NCBI GenBank assembly: GCA_035507915.1 | Contig: DATJNS010000002.1 | Span: 1 to 27,991 of the forward strand | Origin: JACQAI01 sp035507915 | GTDB lineage: Bacteria; Pseudomonadota; Alphaproteobacteria; Elsterales; Elsteraceae | Length of the DNA stretch: 27,991 nt | Reading direction: 5' to 3' | Notes under the pieces: generated by a model | Seen by the model: only the letters and a program-made list of their open reading frames with translations | Told to the model about the DNA's origin: nothing | Database searches by the model: none | In this document: in pieces, positions 25,582-27,991 of the stretch | How the letters are laid out: each line of letters opens with the position of its first letter | Numbering within the stretch: the stretch's first letter is position 1 | Position numbers and translations under genes: made by a program

Positions 25582-26940
25582 GTGTCCTTGTTCAAGCGGG
25601 TGGTTGCCACCATCGCGGCCTGTACGATCGCCGCGGCCACCGCGGTTACGCCGGCGCGCGCGCAGAGCGACGACCGTCTGTCATTGATTCGCGACACCGA
25701 GGTGGAAAATACCATCCGGACGTTCGGGACACCACTTTGGAAAGCGGCCGGCCTCACCCCGAGCTCGATCCACATCATCCTGGTCAACGACCGCACGCTC
25801 AACGCCTTCGTCGCCGGCGGCCAGAACCTGTTCATCAATACCGGCCTCCTGATCCGCGCCGACAGCGCGGGCGAGGTGATCGGCGTGATCGCGCACGAGA
25901 CGGGCCACATGGCGGGCGGCCACCTCGCGCGCATGCCCGAGGCGATGCGCAACGCGATGTTCACCTCCCTGATCGCGATGGCGCTCGGCGCGCTCGGTGG
26001 CGTCGCGGGCGGCGGCGGCTCGGTCGGCGCCGCGGGCGTCGTCGGCGGCATGTCGATGGGCGAACGCAACCTCTTCGCGTTCTCGCGCAGCGTGGAGAAC
26101 GCGGCCGACCAGGCCGGCATGACCTTTCTCGACATGACCGGGCAGTCGGCACGCGGGATGCTCCAGTTCATGGAGGTCCTCTCGCACAAGGAGGTGCTCT
26201 CCTCGGTCCAGCAGGATCCCTACCTGCGCACGCACCCGTTGACCAGCGAGCGCATCGATGCGATCCGCTACCACGTCGAGCACTCGCGCTATAGCGACGT
26301 GCCGGTTCCGCCCGAGCTCGAGCGGCTCGATCGGCGCATGCGCGCCAAGCTCGCGGCGTTCCTCGATCCGCCGTCGCAGACGCTCGCTGCCTACTCGGCG
26401 AGCGACACCAGCCTGGAGGCGCGCTACGCTCGGGCGATCGCGTATTATCGGATTCCCGACCTGAAGTCCGCGTTGCCGCTGATCGACGGATTGATCGCCG
26501 AATATCCGAAGGATCCCTACTTCTATGAGCTGCGCAGCCAGATGCTGTTCGAGAACGGCAAGGTCGCGGACGCGCTGCCCGCCCAGCGCGAAGCCGTCGC
26601 CCTGCTGCCGGACGCCGCGCTGATGCGGGTCGACCTCGCGCACATCGAGCTCGAGCTGAACGACCCCAGCTTGGTGCCGGACGCCGAGCAGAATCTCACA
26701 TTGGCGTCGCGCGTCGAGCCCGACCTGCCCGACCTGTGGCGCCTGCTGGCGGTCGCGCAAGGCCGCAACGGCGACATCGGTCAGGCAGCGGTCGCGCTGG
26801 CCGAGCAAGCGTTGCTGGAAGGGCGCCGGCTGGATGCGCGCGATCAAGCGCGCCGTGCCATGCGGATGCTGCCGGTCGGCTCGCCGGGTTGGCTGAAAGC
26901 GCAGGACGTCGAAGGTCAAGCATTGCGGTCACGGGAGTAA
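25582..26940 (+). CDS. Periplasmic M48-family zinc metalloprotease with helical-repeat tail (BepA-like)
   Basis: The 452-residue protein has a signal peptide (about residues 1-27, ending ARA) and an M48 peptidase domain. 'IAHETGHMAGGH' gives zinc ligands H105 and H109 and catalytic E106, and E172 in 'SVENAADQAG' is the third ligand. A Gly-rich hydrophobic stretch (about 129-158) separates them, as in BepA/YfgC. The C-terminal 180 residues are helical with TPR-like repeats. E. coli BepA degrades or chaperones misassembled outer-membrane proteins, and a similar role is inferred. The GTG at 25582 is listed, but AGGGGA at 25575-25580 is better spaced for the in-frame TTG at 25588, which would remove only two residues. 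The dsbA-like gene starts three bases after the stop. Confidence 0.92.
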   Translation: MSLFKRVVATIAACTIAAATAVTPARAQSDDRLSLIRDTEVENTIRTFGTPLWKAAGLTPSSIHIILVNDRTLNAFVAGGQNLFINTGLLIRADSAGEVIGVIAHETGHMAGGHLARMPEAMRNAMFTSLIAMALGALGGVAGGGGSVGAAGVVGGMSMGERNLFAFSRSVENAADQAGMTFLDMTGQSARGMLQFMEVLSHKEVLSSVQQDPYLRTHPLTSERIDAIRYHVEHSRYSDVPVPPELERLDRRMRAKLAAFLDPPSQTLAAYSASDTSLEARYARAIAYYRIPDLKSALPLIDGLIAEYPKDPYFYELRSQMLFENGKVADALPAQREAVALLPDAALMRVDLAHIELELNDPSLVPDAEQNLTLASRVEPDLPDLWRLLAVAQGRNGDIGQAAVALAEQALLEGRRLDARDQARRAMRMLPVGSPGWLKAQDVEGQALRSRE

Positions 26941-26942
26941 CG

Positions 26943-27725
26943 ATGAAGCTCAAAGCGACGATCATGGCGTGCGCGTTCGCGCTGGTATCCGCGGGCGCAC
27001 AGGCCCAGCAATCGGGAGCTTCCGCCCCGCAGTCGACGCCGAAGGCCTCGCCTTCGGCCGATGCCGCCGAGCGCGCGCGGATCAAGGAGATCGTGCGCGA
27101 GGTGCTGAAGGAGAATCCCGAGCTGGTGCTCGACGCGATCCAGGTGCTCGAGGCGCGCGAGCGCGACGAGGCCAGCAACAAGGCGGCGCAGGTGCTGGGG
27201 CAGCACCGCGACCAGCTCGAGCATGCCGCCGGCGATCCGATCGGCGGCAACCCGAAGGGCGACGTCACCCTGGTCGAGTTCTTCGACTACAAGTGCCCGT
27301 ACTGCAAGCAGGTCAACGAGCAGCTGTTCGATACGGTGAAGCAGGACGGTCGGGTGCGCGTGGTGTTCAAGGAGCTGCCGATCCTCGGCCGCGAGTCCCT
27401 GATCGCGTCGCACGCCGCGCTCGCCTCGACGAGCCAGGGCCTGGACAAGTACGTCGCGTTTCACCGCGCGCTGCTCGCCGAGCGCGGGCCGCTCGACGAG
27501 GCCAACGTGATGCGCATCGCCGGCACGGTCGGGCTCGACGTCGCCAAGCTCAAGACCGACATGACGAAGAGCACCGTCGACGAGCGCATCAAACGCAATC
27601 TCGAGCTCGCGCACGAGCTCGATATCCGCGGCACGCCGGCCTTCGTGATCGGCGACGAGCTGATCCCCGGCGCGGTCGATGCCGCGGCCATGAAGGCCGC
27701 GATCGCCAAGGCGCGCGGCGGCTGA
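26943..27725 (+). CDS. DsbA/Com1-like periplasmic thiol-disulfide oxidoreductase
   Basis: The 260-residue protein has a signal peptide (about 1-22, ending AQA) and a charged helical N-terminal segment (about 38-95, with 'RIKEIVREVLKENPELVLDAIQVLE'). A DsbA-like thioredoxin domain follows with the active site C118-P-Y-C121 in 'FFDYKCPYCKQ' and the cis-proline loop 'RGTPAF'. The N-terminal helical part resembles the oligomerisation region of Com1 and ScsC proteins, which can act as disulfide isomerases, so oxidase versus isomerase cannot be decided. GGGAG at the M48 stop codon serves as the ribosome-binding site for the ATG at 26943. Its operon partner is a periplasmic protease, which suggests a shared role in envelope protein folding and quality control. 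No DsbB partner is in the window. Confidence 0.93.
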   Translation: MKLKATIMACAFALVSAGAQAQQSGASAPQSTPKASPSADAAERARIKEIVREVLKENPELVLDAIQVLEARERDEASNKAAQVLGQHRDQLEHAAGDPIGGNPKGDVTLVEFFDYKCPYCKQVNEQLFDTVKQDGRVRVVFKELPILGRESLIASHAALASTSQGLDKYVAFHRALLAERGPLDEANVMRIAGTVGLDVAKLKTDMTKSTVDERIKRNLELAHELDIRGTPAFVIGDELIPGAVDAAAMKAAIAKARGG

Positions 27726-27752
27726 TCCCTGCATCGCCGACGGCCGCCCCGC

Positions 27753-27800
27753 GTGACTGGCGTCACACGGGCGGACGTCCGCCCACGGGCGGACGTCCGC
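27753..27800. terminator. Palindromic block between convergent dsbA-like gene and maiA
   Basis: The 77-base gap between the two convergent genes holds three inverted repeats: GTGAC-TGGC-GTCAC (27753-27766), the perfect 16-base palindrome GGGCGGACGTCCGCCC (27769-27784) and a second 12-base perfect palindrome GCGGACGTCCGC (27789-27800). The latter two are parts of a 17-bp direct repeat with an 18-bp period. Strong symmetric stems between convergent genes suggest a two-way terminator, but no T-run follows. A protein-binding site or a dispersed repeat element is also possible. Confidence 0.5.
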
Positions 27801-27802
27801 GC

Positions 27803-27991
27803 CTATTCGGCGTCGGGCTGGTTCGACGGCTGGGCCCGATCGAACGCCGGCAGCGCCATGCAGGCGTCGAAGATCCGCATCAGGGTCGGATAGGGCTTGA
27901 GGTCGAGATCGTAGCGCCTGGCGTTGAACACTTGAGGCACCAGGCAAACGTCGGCGAGACCGGGCTCGTCGCCGTGACAGAATGTTCCGGT
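27803..27991 (-). CDS. maiA: Maleylacetoacetate isomerase (GST zeta class), C-terminal fragment; start outside window
   Basis: Only the last 62 residues are present, read on the minus strand from the right edge to a TAG at 27805-27803. The segment 'FCHGDEPGLADVCLVPQVFNARRYDLDL' followed by 'YPTLMRIFDACMALPAF' and the ending 'QPDAE' is typical of the C-terminal helical domain of zeta-class glutathione transferases. MaiA isomerises maleylacetoacetate to fumarylacetoacetate in tyrosine/homogentisate breakdown using glutathione. The N-terminal, glutathione-binding domain lies beyond the window, so a related GST cannot be fully excluded. It converges on the dsbA-like gene. Confidence 0.8.
   Translation of the reverse strand, partial: TGTFCHGDEPGLADVCLVPQVFNARRYDLDLKPYPTLMRIFDACMALPAFDRAQPSNQPDAE

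Overview
The window is about 28 kb of very GC-rich chromosomal DNA (roughly 70% by eye). Gene order and protein features point to an alphaproteobacterium of Rhodospirillales or similar type. The main pointers are a divergent rne / amiC-mrcA-prfB block, an RNase E with a long acidic insertion in its S1 domain and a C-terminal Gly-Trp-Trp motif, and a GlnE of about 1000 residues. The genus cannot be named from sequence reading alone. Nearly all of it looks like core genome. No transposase, integrase, phage gene, tRNA, rRNA or CRISPR array was seen.

Layout. (1) 1-2580, minus: the N-terminal 860 residues of a YhdP/AsmA-like envelope protein, running off the left edge. (2) 2615-8417, plus: a tight run of glnE, bcp, a DUF455 ferritin-like gene and an orphan periplasmic peptide-type ABC solute-binding protein. 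(3) 8535-10873, plus: a secreted trypsin-like serine protease overlapping a gene for a membrane protein with a cytoplasmic FHA domain and five predicted helices. (4) 10943-18073, minus: amiC, mrcA (PBP1A), prfB, an amidohydrolase and a metallo-beta-lactamase-fold hydrolase, probably one transcription unit. prfB carries the classical +1 programmed frameshift at CTT-TGA-C. (5) 18074-18677: a 604-base divergent spacer with an AT-rich block and a long candidate rne leader. (6) 18678-21891, plus: rne and a small ABM-fold monooxygenase. (7) 21872-25574, minus: a lipoprotein-type gamma-glutamyltransferase homologue, a class I/II aminotransferase and a secreted dienelactone-hydrolase-like enzyme. (8) 25582-27725, plus: a periplasmic M48 metalloprotease with a helical-repeat tail and a DsbA/Com1-like thiol oxidoreductase. 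(9) 27803-27991, minus: the C-terminal end of maleylacetoacetate isomerase.

Functional themes are cell-envelope building and quality control (YhdP-like protein, PBP1A, AmiC, M48 protease, DsbA-like protein, secreted protease/FHA pair), core RNA and translation functions (RNase E, RF2) and nitrogen or amino-acid metabolism (GlnE, GGT homologue, aminotransferase, MaiA). The least explained part is the two-gene module of periplasmic protease and FHA membrane protein, whose FHA domain appears to lack the usual phosphate-contacting serine. Other unexplained items are a 3 x 24-bp tandem repeat across the stop codon of the MBL gene, paired perfect palindromes between dsbA and maiA, and divergent gene starts separated by only 7 bases at 25574/25582.
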